IMG/VR virus record: IMGVR_UViG_3300046804_002449
Location: 1 to 50,562 of that record
Strand: one strand, 5' to 3'
DNA length: 50,562 nucleotides
Origin: a virus
The position numbers were made by a program, and so were the translations under genes. This document shows, one piece after another, positions 9,372 through 17,356 of this stretch (positions are counted from its first letter, which is position 1; every line of letters begins with the position of its first letter). The notes under the pieces were generated by a model. That model made no database searches, had not been told where the DNA came from, and saw only the letters and a program-made list of their open reading frames with translations.

Positions 9372-9796
9372 GCCTATCGAAAAACTTAACATAGACTTGC
9401 CATCTTACATAGGCTTCACAAGAACCTTAACCCAACTTCCTGAACAAGGATTGGCTTGAGCGCCCCGCAGCAGACCTTGGGGGTATCACAACAAAAACGC
9501 GTTGACCTGTCCACCGCAGGTTGACGGGCGAAGCGCAAGACATGGTTTGGACGTAGCTAGTCGGCTACTAGAGTTCCCAGTTGTGAGTCAATAGCGACCA
9601 TCATATCACTATTTGATTGTCTGAAACGCGCATTGAGGCTCCCTGCAAGACTTTTGAAAAGCAAAGCCTACATGACTGGCTCCATATACCTAGGCTCCAT
9701 ACGAAATGATAAAATCATGGCATTCACTTCCTATTGCTAATCCAATAGGACGTGTTTTCCACAACCCACCATGCCCTTCACCACCGAAATGATAAT
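9372..9796. other. Non-coding gap with small hairpin
   Basis: No convincing gene or tRNA is visible here. A 7-bp inverted repeat (CCTATTG at 9730-9736, CAATAGG at 9743-9749) lies about 50 nt before the start of the plus-strand operon. It may be part of its leader or an operator. Confidence 0.4.
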
Positions 9797-10117
9797 ATGA
9801 CTAACGAATTACTAACCCTAAGCGACCACGTTCTTAACTGGATACTGAATGAAGAAGAAGTTACTCAAGGTTTCCGCGAGGCAATCGAAGCTGAATTACT
9901 TCGCCGCACGCTGGAGCGTGATACAGACGAAATGCTGACGCTTACCTCCAAAATGCTACACGATGCTTCCACCAAGGGATACCACGGTTTTAACGCTAAA
10001 CAGTTAAAGGTGATCGGCCTAAAATGGCCTCCGAAAAAAGGATGGCTAAAATCGCTGGTCGGAACTCAAATGTTTGCCTCTCAATACCGCAAATTTGTAG
10101 AAGCAGGAAAGAAATGA
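9797..10117 (+). CDS. Hypothetical early protein (106 aa)
   Basis: I chose the ATG at 9797 because it has the ATATG context shared by most genes here; an alternative ATG lies at 9752. The N-terminus is acidic and helical. The C-terminus (FNAKQLKVIGLKWPPKKGWL) is a recognisable motif of small phage proteins with no assigned function. It is the first gene of a plus-strand island within the minus-strand late region. Confidence 0.65.
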   Translation: MTNELLTLSDHVLNWILNEEEVTQGFREAIEAELLRRTLERDTDEMLTLTSKMLHDASTKGYHGFNAKQLKVIGLKWPPKKGWLKSLVGTQMFASQYRKFVEAGKK

Positions 10118-10157
10118 TTGCTATTTCAACAAACCCTAACGACCTTAGCTAACCGAT

Positions 10158-10328
10158 ATGACCAACGAAATCACCGAACTAAAACGCAAACTAGCCGAGC
10201 AAGACGAGATTATCCGAGAACTCAACGAGCGAGCTTCTAGCCATCTCATCACCATGCTGAACACCGTTCAGAAGTTGAAGCTGGAAAACGATATGATGAA
10301 CGCCAAACTGCGCCAGAAAAACCAATGA
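10158..10328 (+). CDS. Small coiled-coil protein (56 aa)
   Basis: This 56-codon ORF starts at an ATATG and reads MTNEITELKRKLAEQ with regular heptads throughout. Its TGA overlaps the next ATG (ATGA at 10325-10328), which supports coupled translation. Function is unknown; it may be a dimerisation partner of the downstream regulator. Confidence 0.6.
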   Translation: MTNEITELKRKLAEQDEIIRELNERASSHLITMLNTVQKLKLENDMMNAKLRQKNQ

Positions 10329-10585
10329 ATTTATACAGAAGAACCCAACAGCTCCAAGGGGCGGAACGGGCAATGAAAAAGGCTGAGAAGGCCATGCGCG
10401 AAATCTGCAAGGCTATTGGCAAAGAACTGCGTCAAATGCGGGAAGATCGCCACATCAAGCAGGTTACACTGGCAAAGCAGTTGGGCATAAGTCCCTCCCA
10501 TCTGTTTGAGATTGAAGATGGGTCTGTGATGCTGGATGAAAAAAGGTTGAAGCAAATTTATGGGCAGATCAAAGGTGATACATGA
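10325..10585 (+). CDS. XRE-family helix-turn-helix regulator (86 aa)
   Basis: Residues about 32-78 form a Cro/CI-type helix-turn-helix (LRQMREDRHIKQVTLAKQLG, then ISPSHLFEIEDG), preceded by a Lys/Ala-rich helix. There is no oligomerisation or protease domain, so it is a small DNA-binding regulator. It is embedded in an operon with ATGA overlaps on both sides. Confidence 0.8.
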   Translation: MNLYRRTQQLQGAERAMKKAEKAMREICKAIGKELRQMREDRHIKQVTLAKQLGISPSHLFEIEDGSVMLDEKRLKQIYGQIKGDT

Positions 10586-10812
10586 ACCTTTGCCCAAGAT
10601 GCTATGCCAATGGACGATCTTTGTGGCCTACTTCATGTCTGTGCGTAGATGGCGGTGCTCTCAAGCCTTCCGAGTTTCACGCATGGAACGCCACCCGTAG
10701 AATACCCTATAACTTCCCAAAGCAGGAAATCACCTTGATAAAGCCAGTTGCAAAACGAACCAAGTTGGTGTTCGGTCAAAGAACCAAAAATGACAGAAGA
10801 AACCGATATTGA
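10582..10812 (+). CDS. Hypothetical protein with CxxC motif (76 aa)
   Basis: It starts by ATGA overlap with the HTH gene. The N-terminus carries CPRC and a second close cysteine pair (CLC), a possible small zinc site. The C-terminus is strongly basic. It overlaps the following gene by 23 nt. No family is recognised. Confidence 0.55.
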   Translation: MNLCPRCYANGRSLWPTSCLCVDGGALKPSEFHAWNATRRIPYNFPKQEITLIKPVAKRTKLVFGQRTKNDRRNRY

Positions 10813-11020
10813 GTCTATTGAGGATGCCATCATCAACATCCACGAAACTTGCCTGAATCCAGAAATTGCGGCTCCGCTGATCCGCAAAAATCTGGCGCAA
10901 AACCTTGTCAACGAATACAGATTTCGGTTCTTCAAGAAAGACGGCAAAGCAGTTTGCGAATGCCAAGTCAATACCTCACCAAGGCCCAAGTATCTTGGCA
11001 GGTTTAAAGGACTGAATTAG
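10790..11020 (+). CDS. Hypothetical acidic-to-basic small protein (76 aa)
   Basis: I chose the ATG at 10790 (context AAAAATG) over the longer form from 10748. The N-terminal half is acidic (MTEETDIESIEDAIINI) and the C-terminal half basic with two cysteines. It ends in a 17-nt tail-to-tail overlap with the minus-strand gene at 11004. Function is unknown. Confidence 0.55.
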   Translation: MTEETDIESIEDAIINIHETCLNPEIAAPLIRKNLAQNLVNEYRFRFFKKDGKAVCECQVNTSPRPKYLGRFKGLN

Positions 11021-11219
11021 TGGTAAATAATTGGCTCCAATTTGCCAGCATGGGGCTAAGACGCTCGCCTGAGTCTTGATGCAGGCGGCATTTACAGTTG
11101 TTTTCTAGTGAGCACTCAATCCAGACAACTCCCGGTTCACAATGCAGTTTGGGATGCTGCTTGTGGCGGCAAACGGCCTTGGCTTCAAAAGCGTTTTTGA
11201 TTTTCTCGTAATCGGTCAT
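11004..11219 (-). CDS. Hypothetical Cys-rich protein (71 aa)
   Basis: Five cysteines and several histidines (CRHKQHPKLHC, CSLENNCKCRLH) suggest a zinc-binding mini-domain. It begins by ATGA overlap with the endolysin gene, so it is the last gene of the lysis operon. No family is recognised. Confidence 0.6.
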   Translation of the reverse strand: MTDYEKIKNAFEAKAVCRHKQHPKLHCEPGVVWIECSLENNCKCRLHQDSGERLSPMLANWSQLFTTNSVL

Positions 11220-11779
11220 CGTGTGGCTTGGAAGTGCATACTATCCCTTTGCCAGAAAGCACCAGCAGGCATCCAGCCTTCTTTGGCAAACTCTTCCATG
11301 ACTTCAAGGGGCATTGTAGCCCGTGTAGGCCAAGGCGTGTGATTGCCATTGCTTTCAGGGTCAAAATCAACCGCTGCTGCCCTTGCGTGCAAGCTAGGCA
11401 GTGAGCCTCCACGCATAAGGCGATTGTTGTAGCAACCAGCATACCTTTCCAAAACTTTGCGATGCGGTCCCTTGCTAAGAGCTGTCAGAATGCGCTTGAG
11501 GCTTTCAGCTACCTTAGCATGGCAACGGATGATTCGGACAGGTTTGCCCTCATATTGAATGCCAAGAGAAGCCACATTGATTGTGGTCAGCTTGGATTCA
11601 TCGCCAGCAGCCCCATAAAACTTAGTCAACGCAGCTTGATTTGTTTCGGGCCAAGGACTCGGATTAGGCATCAATTTACGCAAGTATTCTTGGCAGGCGG
11701 CAATGCTTTTTGGACCCCAAAACCCATCTGGAGTGGTGCCAATCTTGGCCTGCATATCTTGGATTTCCTTGTGTGTCAT
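11216..11779 (-). CDS. M15 peptidase-type endolysin
   Basis: The 187-aa protein has an N-terminal peptidoglycan-binding-like segment (MQAKIGTTPDGFWGPKS) and a VanY/M15-like metallopeptidase domain. Likely zinc ligands are H131 and D138 in SLHARAAAVDFDP and H182 in DSMHFQ. It would cleave peptide cross-links in murein from inside at the end of infection. There is no signal peptide, so export depends on a holin; several small membrane proteins lie directly upstream in the same operon. It overlaps its neighbours at both ends by ATGA. Confidence 0.88.
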   Translation of the reverse strand: MTHKEIQDMQAKIGTTPDGFWGPKSIAACQEYLRKLMPNPSPWPETNQAALTKFYGAAGDESKLTTINVASLGIQYEGKPVRIIRCHAKVAESLKRILTALSKGPHRKVLERYAGCYNNRLMRGGSLPSLHARAAAVDFDPESNGNHTPWPTRATMPLEVMEEFAKEGWMPAGAFWQRDSMHFQATR

Positions 11780-11877
11780 TTATTAGACGTGTAAATGATG
11801 ATGACGCCCCAAACGAATAGGGCAATCGCGGTAAAGGTTAAGCCGAAAAGCTGGGCGAATGAGAACTCTTGAATCAT
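11776..11877 (-). CDS. 33-aa single-span membrane protein
   Basis: The ORF MIQEFSFAQLFG continues into one hydrophobic helix (LTFTAIALFVWGVIIIY) and a short TSNK tail. ATGA overlaps occur with genes on both sides. Its position directly before the endolysin suggests a holin-like or lysis-accessory role. Confidence 0.7.
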   Translation of the reverse strand: MIQEFSFAQLFGLTFTAIALFVWGVIIIYTSNK

Positions 11878-12131
11878 GGGAGGCTGTCTGGCTCGATCAT
11901 ACGAGTATTGTTTTTGTGAAGGAACTTTGCCAGATCGGTGCTGAGTTTGTCCACAACATCTTCTGGCAAAGCCCATTCCCATTCATGCAGAAACTCATGG
12001 ATGAGGATACGCAGGTGCGGTTGGCCTTTAAGCCTAGCATCAATCTCAATCTCACCGTTGCCGTGGGCTAGGCCAAGGGCGCGGTATCGCCCTAGCTTTC
12101 GCCTAGTTACGGTGATTGAGGTCGCTTTCAC
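11874..12131 (-). CDS. Small HExxH protein, putative metallopeptidase (85 aa)
   Basis: It starts at GTG (12131) overlapping the previous stop. An HEFLH motif (H45, E46, H49) lies in a helix ILIHEFLHEWEWALPED, the hallmark of zincin metallopeptidases, followed by a C-terminal helix. The family is a short, SprT- or ImmA-like phage protein and the third zinc ligand is not obvious. Its place in the lysis cassette might mean an accessory murein or envelope protease, but intracellular roles are equally possible. Confidence 0.65.
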   Translation of the reverse strand: MKATSITVTRRKLGRYRALGLAHGNGEIEIDARLKGQPHLRILIHEFLHEWEWALPEDVVDKLSTDLAKFLHKNNTRMIEPDSLP

Positions 12132-12514
12132 AGCTTGGTTCGGACTTGCTTGACCATCAAAGTATTGGACCCACGCACGTTTTTGGCGATCTGGTAATCT
12201 GTGTAGCGAGGATGACGCTTGATGGCTTTTTTGATCTTGCTTTCAAGATCGTTGGCTTGAGGCTTTGCCAATGGTCCATCGGATTCTTGCCTTTGCCGGT
12301 AGCATTTGACTCGGATCGTCATGCGCCGTTTAGCATCCCAAACAGGAAACTCTTGGGCTTCAAAGACGCCTGATGCAAGTCCGCCACGCAAAAGATCGTG
12401 GACACGCTCTGGAGCGCATTGCAGTTCGATGGCTATTTTCTCTTTGGTGTCCCATCCAGCAGGGACGCGATATTTCTCAATGTTGATCTTATCAATGGCT
12501 TTTTGCCAGTTCAT
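12128..12514 (-). CDS. Winged-helix-like DNA-binding protein (128 aa)
   Basis: The N-terminal half resembles a winged helix (WDTKEKIAIELQCAPERVHD). The C-terminal half has a second possible HTH (KKAIKRHPRYTDYQIAKNVR). This paired arrangement is common in phage regulators and small terminase-like proteins. It may regulate the lysis operon. It is separated from the phosphoesterase gene by 20 nt. Confidence 0.55.
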   Translation of the reverse strand: MNWQKAIDKINIEKYRVPAGWDTKEKIAIELQCAPERVHDLLRGGLASGVFEAQEFPVWDAKRRMTIRVKCYRQRQESDGPLAKPQANDLESKIKKAIKRHPRYTDYQIAKNVRGSNTLMVKQVRTKL

Positions 12515-12534
12515 AGGTTTGTTTTGGCGGGTTA

Positions 12535-14502
12535 TCAGACGAAAATGGGGAACGTGACCGTCCTTCCATATCGTTTGTCAAAGATGAAGCCAGTCTGTGA
12601 AGGTGGCTCGTAGGGTGCTTTGATTGCTACGGAGTAAGCATTGAAACCGATAAGTGAACCATTGCATACCCACTTGGGATTTTGTTGCGACTGATGCCAA
12701 TGCCCAAAGATGTCGAGGTCTGCTGGAACCCCTTTGTTCCACGCAGCGATAGCTTTTTCGACTGGAATGGTCAGACCACCGACACCACCTTGGTATTGCA
12801 AACCGTCTCCGTGGTGGATGCGGAGTGTTTTGCCGTAAAGGTCAAGAAGCAGATGGTAACCGTCAGACACATGCCAAGAGGCTTTGTCCCTCAGATGCTT
12901 CGCCATCGTCTTGTAAAGCATCCATTCGTAGCTGTTTGCTGCACCTGTGGCATGTCGGGGTTTTTTGGTGCTATTACCACTAACAAGTGGTATTCCATTT
13001 CTGCGCGTAATAAGTGTTCCATTCGGAACGGTTCCGCACCAAATGGTTCCTTCATAATCAACCTCAAAAACTTGATTTTTAAAATCGTTAATATGACCCC
13101 TTTTACTTTTGGGAAGCGAAAGAATTGAATCGCCACGATTGTCTTTTCTTACTCTAGCGGCAATGCCATGTATTACAGCCAAAGATTGAAGTTGACTCAA
13201 AAAATGCTCTCTTCCATAAATTACGCACTCTTCGCCTCTGGTGTGCCCATCTCCATCTATTACAGATGAAAGAAAAATACCAAACTGCCTTGTGGACAAG
13301 TCCATAAACCACTCTGGAAATACATACTTATCTGGAAGTAGATCAGTTATCCATTTGGATGACTCAGAAGAAAGAGTAAAGGATCGCTCAGTTAATTTAC
13401 TTAAAAGTGGCCTCCCGCAAACATGTGCCGTATCTCGATCTCTTGCAAAATCGCCATAGCACAATCCTAGCCGGTTAAGAATGTCCTGAATTTTATCAAT
13501 ACCCTCTTGTTTGCTCTGGTGTATTCTTACAGAGATGCGTCCTCGTTGATGGCCATACGATCCATCCGTCATAATCCATCCTAAAAGTCGTAATACATCA
13601 TCGCATATAACCACAGGCTCTTCATCTTGGCCTAATGCACACTTGGGCCAAGTAAGTGATCCAAACGATCCTTTATCAACAATGGTCTGAATATCCTCAA
13701 ATTTATCATTTCCCGTGTGTGTTTTTACGACCATTCGATGATTTGGTGTCACCTTATAATCGGCGGTTGCCGTTTTAACATGAATCATCTTACCTGTATA
13801 AGCAGAAATGAAAATATCTGTTAGTTCTTGCCATTGGTTTTTACCTGTTTCCATGTTGTAGGTAGCAACGACATCGCCAATTTTAATCTCGTTGTATTTC
13901 CTCCATCCATGGCGCGTAAGCAATTCTGTTTCGTCATCATGGCATCTGCCATGATTTCCATACACACAGGGTATTGAAATTTCCCCAAAGTGCTTGGATA
14001 GCAGATCAACTCCGCTGGCAATTTGGTCCTGAAGCCACAGAACCGTTTGCGTTGGCGATAGAGCGTTGTTCTCCATCAATTCCTCATGGATGTAGCCCGT
14101 CATCAAGTCACCCCCTAAAATAAGCACTAAACGCTCAATTTTGGCCCCATGCCGCTGAATCTCAGCCATGCGGACGATAGACTGCCAAAAACGGTTAATG
14201 CGCTGCTCGGCAATGTCGAGGTTGAACTCGTTGAGGCCGTTGATCGTCTTGCCTTCCACCGTTTCCTCCACATGCCAGTCAGAGGCTACGGCAACAAAGG
14301 TGGCCTCGGCATCGGTTTCCTTGGCAACTTTGATCTTAGAAGCCACTGGCTTTTCACCGGAAATACCAAGGGCTACATTGAGTTGCTGATCTTTTTCGGC
14401 AATGACGGCAAAGAGCTTTTTGCGCTCTACTTCATGGTCCGCCACTGTTTTCTTGTGACGAATCTCTTGAGTTTCGTGGAGAGCGGCAGACCAGTTTTTC
14501 AT
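12535..14502 (-). CDS. Calcineurin-like metallophosphoesterase containing an intein
   Basis: The precursor is 655 aa. The extein is a metallophosphoesterase: DWH at residues 75-77, GGD at 130-132, GNHGR at 182-186, and HHGD and GHWHQ (563-566 and 600-604) for the remaining metal ligands. It most resembles phage Mre11/SbcD- or MPP-type phosphatases; the substrate is unknown. An intein (residues 187-510) sits immediately after GNHGR and before STKKPRH, in the catalytic motif itself. Without splicing the enzyme should be inactive. The mature protein would be about 331 aa. Confidence 0.9.
   Translation of the reverse strand: MKNWSAALHETQEIRHKKTVADHEVERKKLFAVIAEKDQQLNVALGISGEKPVASKIKVAKETDAEATFVAVASDWHVEETVEGKTINGLNEFNLDIAEQRINRFWQSIVRMAEIQRHGAKIERLVLILGGDLMTGYIHEELMENNALSPTQTVLWLQDQIASGVDLLSKHFGEISIPCVYGNHGRCHDDETELLTRHGWRKYNEIKIGDVVATYNMETGKNQWQELTDIFISAYTGKMIHVKTATADYKVTPNHRMVVKTHTGNDKFEDIQTIVDKGSFGSLTWPKCALGQDEEPVVICDDVLRLLGWIMTDGSYGHQRGRISVRIHQSKQEGIDKIQDILNRLGLCYGDFARDRDTAHVCGRPLLSKLTERSFTLSSESSKWITDLLPDKYVFPEWFMDLSTRQFGIFLSSVIDGDGHTRGEECVIYGREHFLSQLQSLAVIHGIAARVRKDNRGDSILSLPKSKRGHINDFKNQVFEVDYEGTIWCGTVPNGTLITRRNGIPLVSGNSTKKPRHATGAANSYEWMLYKTMAKHLRDKASWHVSDGYHLLLDLYGKTLRIHHGDGLQYQGGVGGLTIPVEKAIAAWNKGVPADLDIFGHWHQSQQNPKWVCNGSLIGFNAYSVAIKAPYEPPSQTGFIFDKRYGRTVTFPIFV
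12973..13944 (-). mobile_element. Intein with LAGLIDADG homing endonuclease (324 aa)
   Basis: Splicing blocks are visible. Block A starts at C187 (CHDDETELLTRHGW). Block B is TPNHR at 252-256. Block F is near VFEVDYEGTIWC. Block G ends PLVSGN at 510, with S511 as +1 nucleophile. Between them are two LAGLIDADG-type helices, LLGWIMTDGSYG (306-317) and FGIFLSSVIDGDGH (407-420). The penultimate residue is Gly instead of the usual His, a known but uncommon variant that may slow Asn cyclisation. Confidence 0.93.
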
Positions 14503-14506
14503 TTGA

Positions 14507-14731
14507 TTAAGGGTTTAGAGCTTCTTGGACACGTTTCATATAAAGGTCTGCTGAATACCAGCGTTCGTCAACTTGCGCCCTATAAATGCCCATCTTTGTC
14601 TGGATCACTGTCCCTGACTGGATTTCGAGCGTATCCGGCGAGTAAAGCTGCATGGAGCTTTCGACGGTAGGTGAGCGCTGAGCGCAGGCGGTCAGCAGTG
14701 GAACGGTCAGCAGGATTACCAGCTTTTTCAT
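14507..14731 (-). CDS. o-spanin-like lipoprotein (74 aa)
   Basis: From the ATG at 14731 (ATATG context) the protein begins MKKLVILLTVPLLTAC, a lipoprotein signal with lipobox LTAC and mature N-terminal Cys. The mature part is about 58 residues. It starts inside and out of frame with the upstream i-spanin-like gene, the classical Rz/Rz1 nesting. It would be anchored in the outer membrane and bridge to the i-spanin for outer-membrane disruption. Confidence 0.75.
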   Translation of the reverse strand: MKKLVILLTVPLLTACAQRSPTVESSMQLYSPDTLEIQSGTVIQTKMGIYRAQVDERWYSADLYMKRVQEALNP

Positions 14732-14858
14732 ATTGGATAATCCTTTCTGTAAGTTGTTCACAGTCTTTTGTCAACTTCCATGCCAACCATAACGGGAATG
14801 CCTTGGCAGTAGCGGAAAAGCCCTCCAAAGCAGCCGTTATAGCGGCAAGTAGTGTCAT
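14580..14858 (-). CDS. i-spanin-like inner-membrane protein (92 aa)
   Basis: The N-terminal hydrophobic segment (LLAAITAALEGFSATAKAFP) is followed by a charged likely coiled coil (LTKDCEQLTERIIQYEKAG, RLRSALTYRRKLHAALLAG). Topology and the out-of-frame overlap with a lipoprotein gene fit an i-spanin. ATGA overlap with the small membrane gene upstream. The family is widespread in phages as an unassigned protein, so the spanin role is inference. Confidence 0.65.
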   Translation of the reverse strand: MTLLAAITAALEGFSATAKAFPLWLAWKLTKDCEQLTERIIQYEKAGNPADRSTADRLRSALTYRRKLHAALLAGYARNPVRDSDPDKDGHL

Positions 14859-15031
14859 TTTTCAGTGACATTGAGGCCAACATGCTTGAGGAAAGCAATG
14901 ATCTTCTCAAGGATTGAGTCGTCCTTGGGGGTGGGGGTTAGCTTCACGATGATGCGAGCGGCACCCATAATGAGGCCAATAGCAGCACCGATTTCGACCC
15001 AATGATTCACAACGTAGTTCACAATGTTCAT
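14855..15031 (-). CDS. Holin-like small membrane protein (58 aa)
   Basis: The 59-codon ORF begins MNIVNYVVNHWVEIG. It has one membrane helix (GAAIGLIMGAARIIV) and then a short charged tail with TPTPKDDSILEKI, a pattern typical of small phage holin-like proteins. It ends by ATGA overlap with the i-spanin-like gene. Confidence 0.7.
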   Translation of the reverse strand: MNIVNYVVNHWVEIGAAIGLIMGAARIIVKLTPTPKDDSILEKIIAFLKHVGLNVTEK

Positions 15032-15063
15032 AGTTTTAGTTGGTTAGGTGGCTCAATCTGGCA

Positions 15064-15300
15064 TCATTTCTTAATTGTGCTAGTGGCAACTCGGCTGAGA
15101 GTTCCTTTGATTTCGGAAATATCCTTAGTGTGCTCATCAATCTTGCCCTCATGGAGATCAAGACGCTGCTGATGGACATTGATAATAGCTTCCGTTCTGC
15201 CCTTGATTTCACCAACGCTCATCACCTGAATGCCAATCGTTGTTAAAGCGGTAACAACGCCAAGGGTTATGAGAAGTTTGTTCTGTGCTTTTTCGCTCAT
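15064..15300 (-). CDS. Membrane-anchored coiled-coil protein, holin accessory candidate (78 aa)
   Basis: One N-terminal hydrophobic helix (LLITLGVVTALTTIGIQV) is followed by a long amphipathic coiled coil (HQQRLDLHEGKIDEHTKDIS). The layout recalls XhlA-type or antiholin-like proteins. Placed just before the holin and spanin genes. Confidence 0.65.
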   Translation of the reverse strand: MSEKAQNKLLITLGVVTALTTIGIQVMSVGEIKGRTEAIINVHQQRLDLHEGKIDEHTKDISEIKGTLSRVATSTIKK

Positions 15301-15321
15301 GGTTAGTTTGAAATGAAAAGA

Positions 15322-15393
15322 TTAACCATCTTGAGGTGTGGATTGTTTTTGGATGAGTTGGTCAATAAAGGAAAAGGCTTCTAGCAGTTTCAT
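15322..15393 (-). CDS. Tiny ORF (23 aa), doubtful
   Basis: MKLLEAFSFIDQLIQKQSTP fills most of the 98-nt gap between the fibre gene and the coiled-coil membrane gene. An amphipathic helix is possible. There is no independent support, and it may be only an untranslated spacer. Confidence 0.3.
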   Translation of the reverse strand: MKLLEAFSFIDQLIQKQSTPQDG

Positions 15394-15398
15394 AGTGG

Positions 15399-16985
15399 TT
15401 ATGCGTTTGCTATGGTGGTTACAGTGCCAGAACTGCCTCGATACTTGAGTGCTCCAGCCTCAACATAAAGAATGCCGCCCCCAGTAGGATTGGTGCTAGG
15501 AACAGGAGAGGCATTGCTAATAGCAAGCGCACCACTGCCATCGCCAAGTTTGGATGAACTAATACTGCCAGCAAGCATAGTATTAGTAATGCCGTTGGAT
15601 GGCACTGTAAGTGATCCTGAACTAAGGTTTAAACCAGAACCTACGGTAATTTCTTGTCCCAAAGCAAAGGTGCCTCCAGTGCCAAAAAGACGATTGGTAT
15701 TTGAACCTGTAATTTGGTTAGCTGCGACAGTATTTTGAATTGCTAGAAAACCAAGTCCAAGAGTAAATCGAGCAGTAGTAGCATCCGCATCGTCAATCAG
15801 AGTGCGACCAAAGCTCGACAAATCCGTAACTGCTGCTGTTCCTGCTCCTGTAAAATAAGGAAGTTTATTTGAAGCACTGGTAAGTCCAGCCAAAGCGTTC
15901 AAATTTGCATTGGCAGTTTGATATACCCAATTTACACGAATGAATAAAGTGCCGTTGCTAGGATGAGCATGAACCACTGCTGCCACTTGCACGATGCCGC
16001 CTGTGGTTGGCGCTACATTGGTCAAATTACCCGTAGTGCTGCCAGCGTAAAGAATGTTGCCATCCACCCAAGTCTGCGAGTAATTGCCGCCATTGGTTTG
16101 AATACCACGCAATTTGCCAAAAGCGATGACAAAACCTTCAGTTCCATTTGCCAAAGATTCTGCTGTCAAACCCATGAAGTAAGTAGATGGCCCAACTCCA
16201 TCCCAAGGTTTCACAAGCAACTTGCCACTGTTGCCAGTCGTTCCAGCAAACATAACAGGAACACCTTTTGCGATTGGACTTCCAGTTGAGTTTTTGACAT
16301 GGAAAACAACATGCTCGCCAACATGGAGGGCAAAGCCATTAAGCTGAATATCAACGGTTTCCTCATCCACATTCCACATAGCTTGGCCTTGTGTAGTCAA
16401 ACTTCCAGTTGGCGTAGTGTCAAAAGCAACGCTGTTAATTGCTGCAAGATCGCCAATATCAGACTCAGTGACTACGCCATTCTGGACCAATTTGCCTGTT
16501 GTTCCATCAAAACGAACTAAAGCATGATTTGTGGCCGAAGCTGGACCAGCTACATCACCGCTTCCAGTCGAATTGATGGTGATGCTGTCTGTGGAAGCAT
16601 TTGTTGTTATTGTTACATTTGTTCCCGCAACTAAAGTCAGCGTGTCATTCGTGGAATCAGCAACCACATTGCTTTGACCTGCAACTGCTATGGTGCCAAA
16701 AAGGTTCTGGTCGCCCGTATTTGTGCCAGAGAGCGTGCCGCTTGCTCCATCTGCAATCGTGATGCCGCTGTTTTGGATGATTTTGCCACTCGTTCCATCA
16801 AATCTTACGATCTGATTATCAAGCGATGTGCTAGAACTGGTTACATCACCCACTCCGCTAGATGGAGGTGCAACATTGACTAAAACTTCACCAGCAATCG
16901 TGGTATTAACTACAATCGCTCCATCCACCGTTACTTCAACCGTAGGCGCTGAATCTCCAGTAACAATGATGGTAGGTTCATTCAT
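15399..16985 (-). CDS. Tail fibre or receptor-binding protein (528 aa)
   Basis: Residues 1-250 consist of Thr/Ser/Gly/Asn-rich beta repeats with recurring IVRFDGTSGKIIQNS / LVRFDGTTGKLVQNG units about 100 residues apart, typical of fibre shafts. The centre (VGEHVVFHVKNSTGSP, GVGPSTYFMGLTAE) is globular. The C-terminus ends in a small repeat domain with GALKYRGSSGTVTTI, a motif often found at fibre tips. It begins by ATGA overlap with the preceding gene. Confidence 0.8.
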   Translation of the reverse strand: MNEPTIIVTGDSAPTVEVTVDGAIVVNTTIAGEVLVNVAPPSSGVGDVTSSSTSLDNQIVRFDGTSGKIIQNSGITIADGASGTLSGTNTGDQNLFGTIAVAGQSNVVADSTNDTLTLVAGTNVTITTNASTDSITINSTGSGDVAGPASATNHALVRFDGTTGKLVQNGVVTESDIGDLAAINSVAFDTTPTGSLTTQGQAMWNVDEETVDIQLNGFALHVGEHVVFHVKNSTGSPIAKGVPVMFAGTTGNSGKLLVKPWDGVGPSTYFMGLTAESLANGTEGFVIAFGKLRGIQTNGGNYSQTWVDGNILYAGSTTGNLTNVAPTTGGIVQVAAVVHAHPSNGTLFIRVNWVYQTANANLNALAGLTSASNKLPYFTGAGTAAVTDLSSFGRTLIDDADATTARFTLGLGFLAIQNTVAANQITGSNTNRLFGTGGTFALGQEITVGSGLNLSSGSLTVPSNGITNTMLAGSISSSKLGDGSGALAISNASPVPSTNPTGGGILYVEAGALKYRGSSGTVTTIANA

Positions 16986-17350
16986 GTAATCGAAGTGTAA
17001 TTAGGCAGAACTTCTGCGGTTCCCTCAAGCGGTGTAAAAACATAAGCAGGCGATGAATCATCTGATGTTTCAATCTGCCAAATGTATTTCCCAACCGGAA
17101 GGCTATATTTACCGGGATTAACCGTGAACGTCCAGTTTGCAGCACTTGTAATTGTGATGTCGCCGTTTGCACTGGTAAGCTCCAAAGCAGGAACGGTGTT
17201 TTGGGCAGCTACTTTGAAACCCATCTTGACTGAATCAAGATCACCGGGAGCCAATGGATTTTGAATGGTGATGGACGAAAGACCATTCCAAGTGTCACCA
17301 GACACCCAGACGACCATCGCGTTGACTTCTGGTGAGGTTGCAGGGCGCAT
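16982..17350 (-). CDS. Small beta-sandwich baseplate or fibre protein (122 aa)
   Basis: The predicted all-beta domain (MVVWVSGDTWNGLSSITI, SLPVGKYIWQIETSDDS) resembles the N-terminal BppU-like or Ig-like modules that tether fibres to phage baseplates. It couples to the downstream fibre gene by ATGA. The assignment is by composition. Confidence 0.6.
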   Translation of the reverse strand: MRPATSPEVNAMVVWVSGDTWNGLSSITIQNPLAPGDLDSVKMGFKVAAQNTVPALELTSANGDITITSAANWTFTVNPGKYSLPVGKYIWQIETSDDSSPAYVFTPLEGTAEVLPNYTSIT

Positions 17351-17356
17351 AATAAT

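Noticed and set aside
9372-9796. tRNA or tmRNA in the non-coding gap
   Set aside because: No T-loop GGTTCGA-like motif or acceptor pairing was found.
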